Shown: positions 8,072-16,852, counted from the stretch's first letter. The stretch is 64,000 nucleotides of DNA from Marinomonas sargassi (GCF_025716875.1 NZ_JAOVZB010000001.1:434001-498000); one strand, 5' to 3'. Program-made: numbers and translations. Notes: a model not told the origin generated them from the sequence alone.

Positions 8072-8111
8072 ACTTACCTCTACATCATTTAATTTTGATG
8101 CAAAGGTAAGT
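8072..8111 (-). other. Hairpin downstream of glmS
   Basis: ACTTACCT (8072-8079) and AGGTAAGT (8104-8111) form an 8-bp stem. CATC (8083-8086) and GATG (8097-8100) extend it inside. In the glmS transcript it would form about 30 bases after the stop codon. No U-tract follows, so it is more an mRNA 3' stem than a classical terminator. Confidence 0.4.
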
Positions 8112-8142
8112 CAAATTAAATACTTTCAGTATTACTTAACGA

Positions 8143-9969
8143 TTATTCAACAGTAACAGATTTAGCCAAATTTCGCGGCTGATCCACATCCGTGCCTTTC
8201 ACCACTGCAACATGATAGGACAACAGCTGTAACGGAATCGTGTGGACAATTGGCTCTAAAATACTGTCAACTTTTGGCACTTCAGTGAAAACAATATTGT
8301 CTTCATTGTGTAGGTCTGTGTCTTTATCTGCAAACACATACAACTCACCACCACGAGCGGCGACTTCCTGCATATTTGACTTTAATTTATCCAACATATC
8401 ATTGTGAGGCACTAAAGTAATGATCGGCATATCTTCATCAACAAGAGCTAATGGACCGTGTTTCAACTCACCTGCAGGGTAGGCTTCAGCATGAATATAA
8501 GAAATTTCTTTTAATTTCAAAGACCCTTCTAAGGCGATTGGAAACATAGCTCCTCGCCCCAAAAACAAAGCATTGTGCTTATTCGCAAACCTGTCTGCAA
8601 TTTTCTTAATATGCTCATCTTCCGCTAATGCAGATTCGACATAAGCTGGCAGTGACCGCATTGCATCAACTAAAGCACTCTCTTCTTGAGCAGATAAACC
8701 ATTTTCAACAGCAATAGCCACACTCGTAAGTAGTAAAGCTGTCAATTGAGTAGTAAAAGCTTTCGTAGAAGCAACGCCTATTTCCGCCCCTGCATTTGTA
8801 AGAAGAGTAAGTGCTGACTCACGAACCAGGGTACTAGACGGCACATTACAGATTGCAAGGGTTGTTAAGTAACCTAAGCTTTTGGCCATACGTAAGGCCG
8901 CCAAGGTATCTGCTGTTTCACCAGATTGAGACAAGGTTAAAAACAAGGTATTTTTAGGTACGGCTACTTTTCGATAACGGTATTCGCTTGCCACTTCAAC
9001 ACTACATGGCAAACCTGCCAGTTCTTCCAACCAATATTTGGCAACCATTCCTGCGTGATAGCTGGTACCACATGCCACAATATGAATGTTTTCAATTTGC
9101 TTTAGAAAACCAGAGTCAGCACCAAAGCAACTGGTTAAAACTTTATTATCACTAATGCGTCCTTCTAGACAAGCTCGAATAACCTTCGGCTGCTCGTATA
9201 TTTCTTTCATCATGTAATGACGAAACTCGCCCTTATCAGTAGCATCAATACTATGGTTAAAGACACTCACTGGGCGATCTTGCTGCTCACCCTGAGCATC
9301 GTAAATAGTCACTTTATCAAGAGTGACATCCACCACATCACCTTCCTCTAAGAAGATAAACTGATCCGTGACATGCAATAAAGCTAATTGATCTGAAGCG
9401 ACAAAGTTCTCTTCGATACCCACACCCACAACCAATGGACTACCTTTACGTGCAGCGATAAAGCGCTCATTATCGTCGTTTTGCACCACGCCAATAGCAA
9501 AGGCGCCTTCAAGCTTAGCCAAACTCGCTTGCACAGCGTTCAACAAACTCGGCTCAACTTTTAAAGCATCATGTATTAAGTGCACAATGACTTCTGTGTC
9601 TGTTTCTGACTGGAATACATACCCTTTTGCCTTTAATTCGAGTCGTAAAGGTTCATGGTTCTCTATAATGCCATTGTGTACTAAAGCAAGATCACCTCCT
9701 GAAAAGTGAGGGTGTGCATTACTTTCCGTTGGCTTTCCGTGGGTTGCCCAACGAGTATGAGCAATGCCCATTTTTCCATCTAATAGCTGATCTGAAAACT
9801 TATCTTTTAACGCTTGAACTTTACCGACTGCGCGATGGGAAAACACACCCTCTTCATTATTAATCGCCACACCAGCCGAATCGTAACCGCGGTATTCTAG
9901 GCGGCTTAAGCCTTCAATTAAAATTTTAGATACATTACGACGAGCAATCGCGCCTACTATTCCACACAT
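8143..9969 (-). CDS. glmS: Glutamine--fructose-6-phosphate aminotransferase (isomerizing)
   Basis: GlmS makes glucosamine-6-phosphate from fructose-6-phosphate and glutamine, the first step towards UDP-GlcNAc. It has 608 residues, the family's usual length. The N-terminal glutaminase domain starts MCGIVGAI with the nucleophile Cys2, and HTRWATHGKPTESNAHPH and NGIIENHEPL follow. Two SIS domains contain TSYHAGM and SQSGETADTL, then STKAFTTQ, and the protein ends QPRNLAKSVTVE. The ribosome site AAGGGA is 6 bp before ATG. The gene lies 54 bp downstream of glmU and is probably expressed with it, which pairs the first and last steps of UDP-GlcNAc synthesis. No glmS ribozyme fold was seen. Confidence 0.97.
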   Translation of the reverse strand: MCGIVGAIARRNVSKILIEGLSRLEYRGYDSAGVAINNEEGVFSHRAVGKVQALKDKFSDQLLDGKMGIAHTRWATHGKPTESNAHPHFSGGDLALVHNGIIENHEPLRLELKAKGYVFQSETDTEVIVHLIHDALKVEPSLLNAVQASLAKLEGAFAIGVVQNDDNERFIAARKGSPLVVGVGIEENFVASDQLALLHVTDQFIFLEEGDVVDVTLDKVTIYDAQGEQQDRPVSVFNHSIDATDKGEFRHYMMKEIYEQPKVIRACLEGRISDNKVLTSCFGADSGFLKQIENIHIVACGTSYHAGMVAKYWLEELAGLPCSVEVASEYRYRKVAVPKNTLFLTLSQSGETADTLAALRMAKSLGYLTTLAICNVPSSTLVRESALTLLTNAGAEIGVASTKAFTTQLTALLLTSVAIAVENGLSAQEESALVDAMRSLPAYVESALAEDEHIKKIADRFANKHNALFLGRGAMFPIALEGSLKLKEISYIHAEAYPAGELKHGPLALVDEDMPIITLVPHNDMLDKLKSNMQEVAARGGELYVFADKDTDLHNEDNIVFTEVPKVDSILEPIVHTIPLQLLSYHVAVVKGTDVDQPRNLAKSVTVE

Positions 9970-10023
9970 GTTGAATCCCTTTTGCTTTACGCTGTCTTAT
10001 TTCACAGCGATCAATATATTAAA

Positions 10024-11385
10024 TTATTTTTTAGTCGGCTTTGGCCAATTATCTTTATTCGCTTGACGTGCACGAGCGAATGCCAACTGATCCTGCTTTA
10101 CTTCTTTTGTAATAGTAGAGCCTGCGGCCACCGTTGCCCCCTTAGCCACATTAACCGGAGCAACAAGAGACGAGTTAGAGCCGATAAAGACGCCATCACC
10201 TATGGTAGTTTGGTGCTTATTCACACCGTCGTAATTACAAGTAATGGTGCCTGCACCAACATTAACGCCTTGCCCCATTTGTGTATCACCCACATAACTT
10301 AGGTGGTTCACTTTACTGCCTTCGCCAATGTGAGCTTTTTTCGTCTCGACAAAATTACCTATCTTGGCTTTATCAGCTAATACAGTACCTGGGCGCAAAC
10401 GAGCAAAAGGGCCAATATCACAATATTCACCCACCTGACTATCATCTATTAAAGTGTTGCTTTTAATAACAGTTCCAGCGCCAACGGAGCAGTTCTTTAA
10501 ATGACAATTAGGGCCAATTTCAACATTATCAGCTAGAACAACTTTACCTTCGAAAATACAATTCACATCGATAACAACATCTTGGCCGCTGACCAGCTCT
10601 CCCCTAACATCAATTCGAGAAGGGTCTAATAAGCTAGTACCATTTTGCATAAGTTCAATCGCAGTTTGTCTCTGCAATTCGCGCTCTAATGCCGCTAATT
10701 GCACACGATCATTAACACCAGCCACTTCCGCTTCATTCTCAGGGTTTACCGTGACAATATCGACTCCATCATTTGCCGCCATCGCGATAATATCAGTTAA
10801 ATAATATTCACCTTGTGCATTGTCATTATTTAAGTTCTTCAACCACCCTTGAAGGTGATTATTAGGTGCTAGCAGAATGCCAGTATTTACCTCTTGAATC
10901 ATCTTTTCTTCTGCAGACGCGTCTTTCTGCTCAACAATAGCTGTCACTTTACCCTGAGCATTTCGAACAATACGTCCATAGCCGGTAGGGTCATCAAGGG
11001 AGATAGTTAATAGCACTAATGTATTTTGTGTTGATAAGGAGATCATCTTCTCTAAAGTCGATGTTTGAATTAGCGGCACATCACCATAGAGTGTTAATGT
11101 GGCGCCATTGGCTTGCAAATCAGGTGCAACACGACGTAATGCATCTCCAGTTCCTTGAGGGTTGTTTTGCCAAACCACATTGGCAGAAAAATCCTGACAA
11201 TGCTGTTCTACTTGTTGGCCTTGATGACCAACGACAAGATGTAATTTTGCATTAGGGATACTCTGGGCAGTAGCAAGCACCCTTTTCACCATTGAAACAC
11301 CGCCAACCTTATGCAGAACCTTAGAGAAAGCCGATTTCATTCGGCTTCCCTTACCTGCAGCTAAAATTACTATATCCTGTGTCAT
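10024..11385 (-). CDS. glmU: Bifunctional N-acetylglucosamine-1-phosphate uridyltransferase / glucosamine-1-phosphate acetyltransferase
   Basis: GlmU acetylates glucosamine-1-phosphate and then adds UMP to give UDP-GlcNAc, the precursor for peptidoglycan and LPS. It has 453 residues. The N-terminal pyrophosphorylase domain has ILAAGKGSRMKSAFSKVLH and the TLTLYGDVPLI metal site. The C-terminal left-handed beta-helix shows hexapeptide repeats from about residue 250, including GPFARLRPGTVLADKAKIGN and GAGTITCNYDG. The ribosome site AAGGACG precedes ATG. The gene starts the glmU-glmS unit and lies downstream of tex across a 197-bp AT-rich gap. Confidence 0.97.
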   Translation of the reverse strand: MTQDIVILAAGKGSRMKSAFSKVLHKVGGVSMVKRVLATAQSIPNAKLHLVVGHQGQQVEQHCQDFSANVVWQNNPQGTGDALRRVAPDLQANGATLTLYGDVPLIQTSTLEKMISLSTQNTLVLLTISLDDPTGYGRIVRNAQGKVTAIVEQKDASAEEKMIQEVNTGILLAPNNHLQGWLKNLNNDNAQGEYYLTDIIAMAANDGVDIVTVNPENEAEVAGVNDRVQLAALERELQRQTAIELMQNGTSLLDPSRIDVRGELVSGQDVVIDVNCIFEGKVVLADNVEIGPNCHLKNCSVGAGTVIKSNTLIDDSQVGEYCDIGPFARLRPGTVLADKAKIGNFVETKKAHIGEGSKVNHLSYVGDTQMGQGVNVGAGTITCNYDGVNKHQTTIGDGVFIGSNSSLVAPVNVAKGATVAAGSTITKEVKQDQLAFARARQANKDNWPKPTKK

Positions 11386-11582
11386 AAAACGTCCTTATTC
11401 GTGGCGTGTTAATAAAAATATTGAGAATGCGGCTATTAAATAGGATTAGCTGAAAGCCAACAACCTAAAATGTCAAAAATAAATTGACAATATGTTTTAG
11501 AAAACAAAAAGCCTTTGTTATACAATTATTTTTTAAAAATAAAAAACATCAAAAATCGTCAAAAAACAATACAAGAAGCTTG

Positions 11583-13736
11583 TCATAGTTCATTACCTTT
11601 CAAAGCAATTCTTCTACGTTGTTTATCCACTTCCAACACAGTGACATTAACCACCTGACCAACGCGCACAATATCTCGCGGGTCTTTGATAAAACGATTT
11701 GCTAGTTGTGAGATATGTATCAGCCCATCTTGGTGAACACCAATATCTACAAATGCGCCAAAGCCTGCCACATTGGTAACAACGCCTTCCAAAGACATAC
11801 CCTCTTGTAAATCATCCAGAGTATTCACTTGGTCATCAAAAGAGGCGTACCTGAATTCCGGCCTTGGGTCCCTACCAGGCCAGCTAAGTTCAGCCAATAT
11901 GTCGGTATAGGTAAATTCATTCCCAGAAGGTAAGCTTGGTAACAAACTTCTAACCTGCTGCAATGCAGATGGGTTATTTAATAAATTGTGTGGAGAAAGC
12001 GTCAGCAAAGCCGCCATTTTACTCACTAAAGGATAAGATTCAGGGTGAACCGCAGATTGATCTAAAGGCTCCTTACCATTTAACACTCGTATAAAGCCAG
12101 CGCATTGCTCAAAGCATTTCTGGCCAACACCTTTAATACTTAAAAGCTCTTCACGAGATTCGATACGACCTTTTTCTAGTCGATAATCAACTATATTCTG
12201 AGCCAAGCGATCTGTTAACCCAGACACATAGGATAACAAAGATGCCGAGGCGAGATTCACATCGACACCTACCCTGTTTACACAATCTTCGACAACGTTT
12301 GTTAACGACTTAGATAATAAAGACGGTTTTATATCATGCTGATATTGCCCAACTCCAATAGCTTGAGGCTCTATTTTTACCAGTTCAGCAAGAGGGTCTT
12401 GAAAACGTCGGGCAATAGACACCGCTCCTCGGATAGTAACATCTAGATTTGGGAACTCTTTTGCTGCAATAGGTGATGCGGAATATACAGATGCCCCTGC
12501 CTCATTAACGACCGCGACACGACACCCCAGCCCATGCTTCTCTATCAGCCTCTTAAATAATAATTCTGTTTCGCGAGATGCGGTTCCATTGCCCAGAGCT
12601 ATCCAATCCACATTATGCAAAGAAAGAAATTCCAACAATTCAGCTTCTGCCTTGGCTTGAGCATTCCCGTATAGGTATATGACTTTGTGATCTAAAAAGT
12701 CCCCCTGCCTTCCAACGACAGCCAATTTAACGCCATTCTTAAAACCTGGATCAGCCCCTAATACCTTACAAGCACCCGCAGGTGAAGCCATCAACAAATC
12801 ATCTAAGTTCTCGGAGAAAACCCTTACTGCGCCAACCTCAGCTTGCCTCTTAAGCTGACTAAGCACATCTGATTCAATCTTAGCTCCCAGTGTTGTTTTC
12901 CACGCCAAGTTAAAGTAATGCATTTGTACATTTGATAACCTGTCGCTCAAAGTAGATTCTTCAAACATCTGACTCAAATAAGCAAACTTTCTCGCTAGCA
13001 TTGTGTCCTGCTTATAATCAAAAAGCACACTCAACTTTAAGATATTTTCCTTTTTTCCCCTAAAAAGAGCGAGCAAACGATGGGACGGTATTTTTCTAGC
13101 TGGCTCTTGGTAGTCAAAGTAATCTTTATACTTTTCGCCTAATTGTTTTTTACCCCTTACCACACGGCTTATGACTGTACCCTTTTGATGGAGCTTTTCT
13201 CGCCCATATTTTAAAACATCGACATCATTAGCAAGCATTTCCAGTATTATACTTTCCGCACCTTGTTGAGCATCAAAAACAGAGATATTAACTTTCTTCT
13301 CGTTACACCAAGATTGAATAGAGGCGAGGGTCAATTTAATATCCCCAGACCATATTCTTTGAGCAAGATTCAAAAGGCCTAGAGAAATCGCTTCATCTAA
13401 TTTGCTACGTTTGGTTTTTTTATAAGGGGAATATATGTCCTCTAATTCTTTTTTCGTTTCCGCATTACGTATCCGTTTTTTTAAAAAATCAGAAAGGGTT
13501 TTCTCTTTCTCTAGTGATAAAATAATATTATCTTTACGCTTCATTAAATCGACAAGATATTGCCAACGATCAAAGAAAGTACGCAAATCAACATCGTTCA
13601 TTCCACCAGTTTTCTCTTTTCTATACCTAGCTACAAAAGGTACTGTGGCGCCATCTTCAAATAGCTGAATAATATTTTCACTGATCTTAAGAGCTATGGA
13701 GAACTCAGCACTAAGTTTTTCTGATATACTTTTCAT
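11583..13736 (-). CDS. tex: Tex-family RNA-binding transcription accessory protein
   Basis: This is a 717-residue Tex protein, a nucleic-acid-binding factor linked to transcription and stress tolerance. The N-terminal Tex domain includes GATVPFVARYRKEKTGGMNDVDL. A central YqgF/RNase H-like domain starts near CKVLGADPGFKNGVKLAVV. Helix-hairpin-helix motifs follow (ESREELLSIKGVGQKCFEQC), with a C-terminal S1 domain (MSLEGVVTNVAGFGAFVDIG to the end). It is somewhat shorter than most Tex proteins because it stops right after S1 and lacks the basic tail. It is divergent from the H-NS-family gene. The ribosome site is AAAGG about 10 bp before ATG. Confidence 0.93.
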   Translation of the reverse strand: MKSISEKLSAEFSIALKISENIIQLFEDGATVPFVARYRKEKTGGMNDVDLRTFFDRWQYLVDLMKRKDNIILSLEKEKTLSDFLKKRIRNAETKKELEDIYSPYKKTKRSKLDEAISLGLLNLAQRIWSGDIKLTLASIQSWCNEKKVNISVFDAQQGAESIILEMLANDVDVLKYGREKLHQKGTVISRVVRGKKQLGEKYKDYFDYQEPARKIPSHRLLALFRGKKENILKLSVLFDYKQDTMLARKFAYLSQMFEESTLSDRLSNVQMHYFNLAWKTTLGAKIESDVLSQLKRQAEVGAVRVFSENLDDLLMASPAGACKVLGADPGFKNGVKLAVVGRQGDFLDHKVIYLYGNAQAKAEAELLEFLSLHNVDWIALGNGTASRETELLFKRLIEKHGLGCRVAVVNEAGASVYSASPIAAKEFPNLDVTIRGAVSIARRFQDPLAELVKIEPQAIGVGQYQHDIKPSLLSKSLTNVVEDCVNRVGVDVNLASASLLSYVSGLTDRLAQNIVDYRLEKGRIESREELLSIKGVGQKCFEQCAGFIRVLNGKEPLDQSAVHPESYPLVSKMAALLTLSPHNLLNNPSALQQVRSLLPSLPSGNEFTYTDILAELSWPGRDPRPEFRYASFDDQVNTLDDLQEGMSLEGVVTNVAGFGAFVDIGVHQDGLIHISQLANRFIKDPRDIVRVGQVVNVTVLEVDKQRRRIALKGNEL

Positions 13737-13872
13737 TACTAACTTAACCTTTACACTTTTAACATTTTATTAACACTATTCGATTGGCATATTCCATAAT
13801 TCTTTATTAAAATTCACAAAGTTACATAAGCCATATATGTGTAATGAAATTTTATATTACCAGTCTCTATTC
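13737..13872. other. AT-rich divergent intergenic region, tex side
   Basis: This AT-rich stretch must include the tex promoter. I could not identify a reliable -35/-10 pair and see no ORF. It borders the long inverted repeat at 13873-13921. Confidence 0.4.
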
Positions 13873-13921
13873 AAAACTTTATTCTAATAAAAACGAATCG
13901 CTATTATTAGAATAAAGTTTT
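13873..13921. repeat. 18-bp perfect inverted repeat between tex and H-NS-family gene
   Basis: The arm 13873-13890 (AAAACTTTATTCTAATAA) is exactly complementary to 13904-13921, with a 13-base spacer. It lies 137 bp upstream of tex and about 140 bp upstream of the H-NS-family gene, so it is not at the 3' end of either neighbour. It could be a regulatory dyad or a stem in the hns leader. Confidence 0.6.
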
Positions 13922-13958
13922 CTTAATTTAGGAAGCATTGAGAGTTTACCGCATAATT

Positions 13959-14013
13959 TTTTAGTGATTGTAAATTAAAGGCGGCCATGGAAGTAAAAAT
14001 ACAATCACTAAAA
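13959..14013 (+). promoter_or_regulatory. 14-bp stem with 27-base loop in the leader of the H-NS-family gene
   Basis: TTTTAGTGATTGTA (13959-13972) pairs perfectly with TACAATCACTAAAA (14000-14013). The loop holds AAAGGCGGCCATGG, which looks like a ribosome site and start codon. It ends 50 bp before the H-NS-family ATG. In mRNA this would be a stable 5' UTR hairpin. A role in translational or attenuation control is inference. Confidence 0.5.
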
Positions 14014-14043
14014 GACAAAAAAATACCATATTTTGATAATTAA
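13987..14043 (+). CDS. Possible 18-residue leader ORF before the H-NS-family gene
   Basis: ATG at 13987 opens an 18-codon frame (MEVKIQSLKDKKIPYFDN, then TAA). AAAGG (13977-13981) is placed 5 bp before the ATG like a ribosome site. The start is in the loop of the leader hairpin and the stop is 20 bp before the H-NS-family start. No family is recognised. It may be chance in AT-rich DNA, so confidence is low. Confidence 0.25.
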   Translation: MEVKIQSLKDKKIPYFDN

Positions 14044-14063
14044 AGAATAATAGGAGAGACTTA

Positions 14064-14471
14064 ATGAGTCTATTACTAGAATTGGCCGGCAATAAAGCCA
14101 AAGCTCGCGCAGCAGCAAAAGAGCTAAGCATCCCTCAACTTGAGAATTTAATTGCTGGTTTTAATAAAGCATTAGAAAAAGCAAAAGAAGAAGAAGCAGC
14201 ACTAGAAGCAGAAAAAGCACAAAAGACAGCCCGCGCAGCAGAAATTGCAGACCTTATCGTTAATAGTGGTCTAACAGTAGAAGAAATTGTTGCTTTAAGT
14301 ACACCTAAAACTTCTAAGGCTGGGGCAAAAAAAGGAAATACTGTCGAGCCTAAGTATCGTCTTACTGTTGATGGTGAAACCTATGAATGGACTGGCCGTG
14401 GTCGTACACCAAAAGTATTCCAAGAATATTTTGATGCTGGTAACAGCAGAGACAGCGTTACAATTAAATAA
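14064..14471 (+). CDS. H-NS histone-family nucleoid protein
   Basis: This is a 135-residue H-NS-like DNA-binding protein. The N-terminal half is a charged helix suited to oligomerisation (IAGFNKALEKAKEEEAALEAEKAQK). A linker at about residues 80-95 is rich in Lys, Gly and Ala, and the C-terminal domain carries the AT-hook-like H-NS motif (YEWTGRGRTPKVFQEYF; compare TWTGQGRTP in H-NS). Such proteins bind curved AT-rich DNA and silence genes. The ribosome site AGGAG lies at about 14052. The gene stands alone, with an unusually structured leader and its own terminator, so it is likely regulated on its own. Confidence 0.9.
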   Translation: MSLLLELAGNKAKARAAAKELSIPQLENLIAGFNKALEKAKEEEAALEAEKAQKTARAAEIADLIVNSGLTVEEIVALSTPKTSKAGAKKGNTVEPKYRLTVDGETYEWTGRGRTPKVFQEYFDAGNSRDSVTIK

Positions 14472-14491
14472 GTAACCTGCTACTAAAAAAT

Positions 14492-14530
14492 AAAAAGCGA
14501 CTTACTATTCATTAGTAAATCGCTTTTTTT
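14492..14530 (+). terminator. Rho-independent terminator of the H-NS-family gene
   Basis: AAAAAGCGA and TTACTA pair with TAGTAA and TCGCTTTTT, followed by a T-run. The stem starts 20 bp after the stop codon. Confidence 0.88.
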
Positions 14531-14605
14531 ATGATTTCTTTAATACAAATAAGAACTAAATTTGGCAATATAGCCCGTAAGCACTTTAAATGCCTGAAAA
14601 TGAGT

Positions 14606-15313
14606 CTAGCTTTTCGTATAAATCAAATCCCAAACTCCATGCCCTAAACGCTCACCACGCTGCTCAAATTTAGTAAGAGGGCGCCAATCAGGACGAGGGT
14701 GATAATTCCCCGCCCCAGCTTTGTTCACATAGATTACTTCTTGCTCCATCACTTCCATCATGTGCTCAGCATAAGGCTGCCAGTCTGTCGCCATATGGAA
14801 ATGTCCACCGTCTTGTAGAACACCTGCCACTTGCTGAGCAAATAGCGACTGCACAATGCGACGTTTATTATGTTTCTTTTTATGCCACGGGTCAGGAAAG
14901 AACAATTGAAATGCAGAGGCTTCTGATGGAGGTAGACATTTAGCCATGACTTCAATCGCGTCATCACAATAAACACGAATGTTGTGTACACCTTCTTCTT
15001 TTGCCAACATCATTAGTTTAGCAACACCAGGTGGATGTACTTCAATGCCTATGAAGTCTTTTTCAGGTGCGTTTTTAGCCATTTCAACAAGAGAGGCTCC
15101 CATACCAAAGCCCACTTCAATCACCACATCAGACTTACGACTAAAGATAGCTTCGTACGAAATACGACCATCTTGCAATTCTAAGCCATACTCCCGCCAA
15201 TTAGTGTCATAATTTTTTTGCTGACCTTCGGTCATACGGCCACCGCGTACAACAAAACTTCGAATGGTGCGTTTTTTGATAGGTTCTTGAGTTTCTTTTT
15301 CTTGATCTGACAT
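14606..15313 (-). CDS. trmB: tRNA (guanine-N7-)-methyltransferase
   Basis: TrmB methylates G46 of the tRNA variable loop using S-adenosylmethionine. It has 235 residues. The SAM-binding segment is VVIEVGFGMGASLVEMAK followed by FIGIEVHPPGV. The TrmB signature FPDPWHKKKHNKRR is present, and the C-terminus has RPDWRPLTKFEQRGERLGHGVWDLIY. A charged N-terminal extension (MSDQEKETQEPIKKRTIRSF) precedes the core. The gene stands between the H-NS-family terminator and the DUF423 gene. The ribosome site is weak, but the family start fits. Confidence 0.96.
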   Translation of the reverse strand: MSDQEKETQEPIKKRTIRSFVVRGGRMTEGQQKNYDTNWREYGLELQDGRISYEAIFSRKSDVVIEVGFGMGASLVEMAKNAPEKDFIGIEVHPPGVAKLMMLAKEEGVHNIRVYCDDAIEVMAKCLPPSEASAFQLFFPDPWHKKKHNKRRIVQSLFAQQVAGVLQDGGHFHMATDWQPYAEHMMEVMEQEVIYVNKAGAGNYHPRPDWRPLTKFEQRGERLGHGVWDLIYTKS

Positions 15314-15468
15314 GCTATAAAATCGCTTATTGCCTTATATAGGTAGTTTCAAGAGACCTAAATTAAGGTCACCTAAACTACTTTTTTGAAGATATATTTG
15401 GGAGCTTACCCTAACAGAAAAAGGCTAAACTGTCTTACCTTTTCGCTTCACTATTCGACCTAGCCTAT

Positions 15469-15864
15469 TTATTTAGAGCGCCATAGCTGGACACTGAGAA
15501 GAGACCACGCCAGAAGATACATAGTCCCACCTAATGGCGTGATGATGCCTAAATATCGAAAATCAGTCAGAGCCATTGCATACAAGCTACCAGAGAAAAG
15601 AAAATTACCACAAAGAAAGAAACGTAGGACTACCCTTACTCGAGCTAGCTCAGAAAGAGTTAAAGATACCACCATCCCAACAATAGAGTGGTACATAAGG
15701 TACTGACTACCAGTACTCCACCAACCCGCAGCTTTAAGCGTCAGCACCCCCTCCAAAGCATGGGCAGCAAAAGCACCAGCAGCAACTGAAAGAAGGCCTT
15801 GCAGACAAAATAAACTTGTCCATTTAGATAAGACATTAGAAGAAGATAAAGGGAGATATTTCAT
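15469..15864 (-). CDS. DUF423-family small inner-membrane protein (YgdD-like)
   Basis: This 131-residue protein has four predicted membrane segments. It carries the DUF423 hallmark GAFAAHALEGVL near the N-terminus, followed by WWSTGSQYLMYHSIVGMVV and the C-terminal ITPLGGTMYLLAWSLL. The family (E. coli YgdD) has no established function. The start lies 4 bp after the stop of the WD40 lipoprotein gene, so the two are probably translationally coupled. Confidence 0.88.
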   Translation of the reverse strand: MKYLPLSSSNVLSKWTSLFCLQGLLSVAAGAFAAHALEGVLTLKAAGWWSTGSQYLMYHSIVGMVVSLTLSELARVRVVLRFFLCGNFLFSGSLYAMALTDFRYLGIITPLGGTMYLLAWSLLSVQLWRSK

Positions 15865-15868
15865 TTTA

Positions 15869-16852
15869 TTACTGCAGAATATTTAAATAACCATTACTGC
15901 CAATAGCATGGTATCTACTATCTCGGCCATAAGCTAAAGCCAATACTCTAGCGCCAGTAGGGCCGCCCTGTTTGGTATAGAGCTCCCACTCTTTATATAC
16001 CACCCCAGTACTAACCTGCACTAAGGATACGAGTCCATTCACTTCACCGGTCAAAATGGTTTTATTGTTATCAGAAAAAACCGCTTGGCTAATAGTCGCA
16101 TTTCGAAACGGTAGACTACCAGTGTCTATGGTAGATAGCTCTTTTCCCGAACGAGTTGACCAGACCTTGGCATGACCAAAATGCGCTGCTGCAAATGCAT
16201 ACTTACCGTCCGCGGATAAAACAACTGTGGAGACGTTATTATTTAGCATCCACTCATACTTTTTCTCACCGGTTTGAATATCCCAAAGAATGACAGTAGA
16301 GCTATCATCCCCAGTAATTCCTAAGCTACCGTCAGGTGTGATATCAACCGTTCGCACAATTTCATTAGCCTGAAAGGTTTGTCTAATCCCACCATTTTTG
16401 ACATCAAAAAAGCGTGCTGTTCTATCATTAAGCCCAACTAAAGCAAAGTCACCATTTTGAGTTAGCTTTACAGACTGAATATTTGCAGGCGTTGTCCAAA
16501 ACCCATCTAACGCCCCTGTAACCGCATTCCATAAAACGAGATCTTGACCGCTGGCTGTAGCAGCAAATTCTCCGGTAGGGTCAATATCCACGCTACTAAA
16601 TGCGGTGCTGTCACCTTGCGCATGATTCCAATTAAAAACTCGTTCATTCTTAGAGTTATTCCAGTAACTTCCACCGTGCTGTATCGAACCAATTAAAGAG
16701 AATGCTCCATCATCACTTAGTCCTGCTGCATATATACCCTGTACTGCGTATTGTGCCGTTCGAACTGGCGCTTCCGCTGTACAAGATAATAAGGCAACAC
16801 TGGAGAGCAGCAGTAAGCTACTCTTCAGGAACTTTTTCACTGTGGACCTCAT
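15869..16852 (-). CDS. WD40-repeat lipoprotein
   Basis: This is a 327-residue protein. The signal sequence (VKKFLKSSLLLLSSVALLSC) ends in a lipobox, so the protein should be lipidated and face the periplasm. The mature part contains about six WD40-like repeats, seen as DLVLWNAVTGALDGFW, FFDVKNGGIRQTF, VILWDIQTGEKKYEW and KVWSTRSGKELSTID, so a beta-propeller is expected. ATG at 16852 has a well-spaced AAGGA, and the longer frame from 16879 is rejected. The gene overlaps the 3' end of rsd by about 35 bp. Its ligand is unknown. A lipidated beta-propeller recalls BamB, but BamB is not a WD40 match and this is not claimed to be one. Confidence 0.82.
   Translation of the reverse strand: MRSTVKKFLKSSLLLLSSVALLSCTAEAPVRTAQYAVQGIYAAGLSDDGAFSLIGSIQHGGSYWNNSKNERVFNWNHAQGDSTAFSSVDIDPTGEFAATASGQDLVLWNAVTGALDGFWTTPANIQSVKLTQNGDFALVGLNDRTARFFDVKNGGIRQTFQANEIVRTVDITPDGSLGITGDDSSTVILWDIQTGEKKYEWMLNNNVSTVVLSADGKYAFAAAHFGHAKVWSTRSGKELSTIDTGSLPFRNATISQAVFSDNNKTILTGEVNGLVSLVQVSTGVVYKEWELYTKQGGPTGARVLALAYGRDSRYHAIGSNGYLNILQ

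Larger units (their letters stand above)
7829..8142. other. Intergenic region between glmS 3' end and kdgF start
   Basis: This stretch holds the upstream region of kdgF (minus strand), with repeated ATGAAATG-type words at 7881-7921, and a long hairpin at 8072-8111 just past the glmS stop. I see no credible coding sequence. Confidence 0.5.

Noticed and set aside
8072-8111. Hairpin considered as a glmS terminator
   Set aside because: No U-tract follows on the minus strand, so it was kept only as a 3' stem.
8143-9969. Possible glmS ribozyme in the glmS leader
   Set aside because: Only 54 bp separate glmU from glmS, too little for the ribozyme fold, which is known from Gram-positive bacteria.
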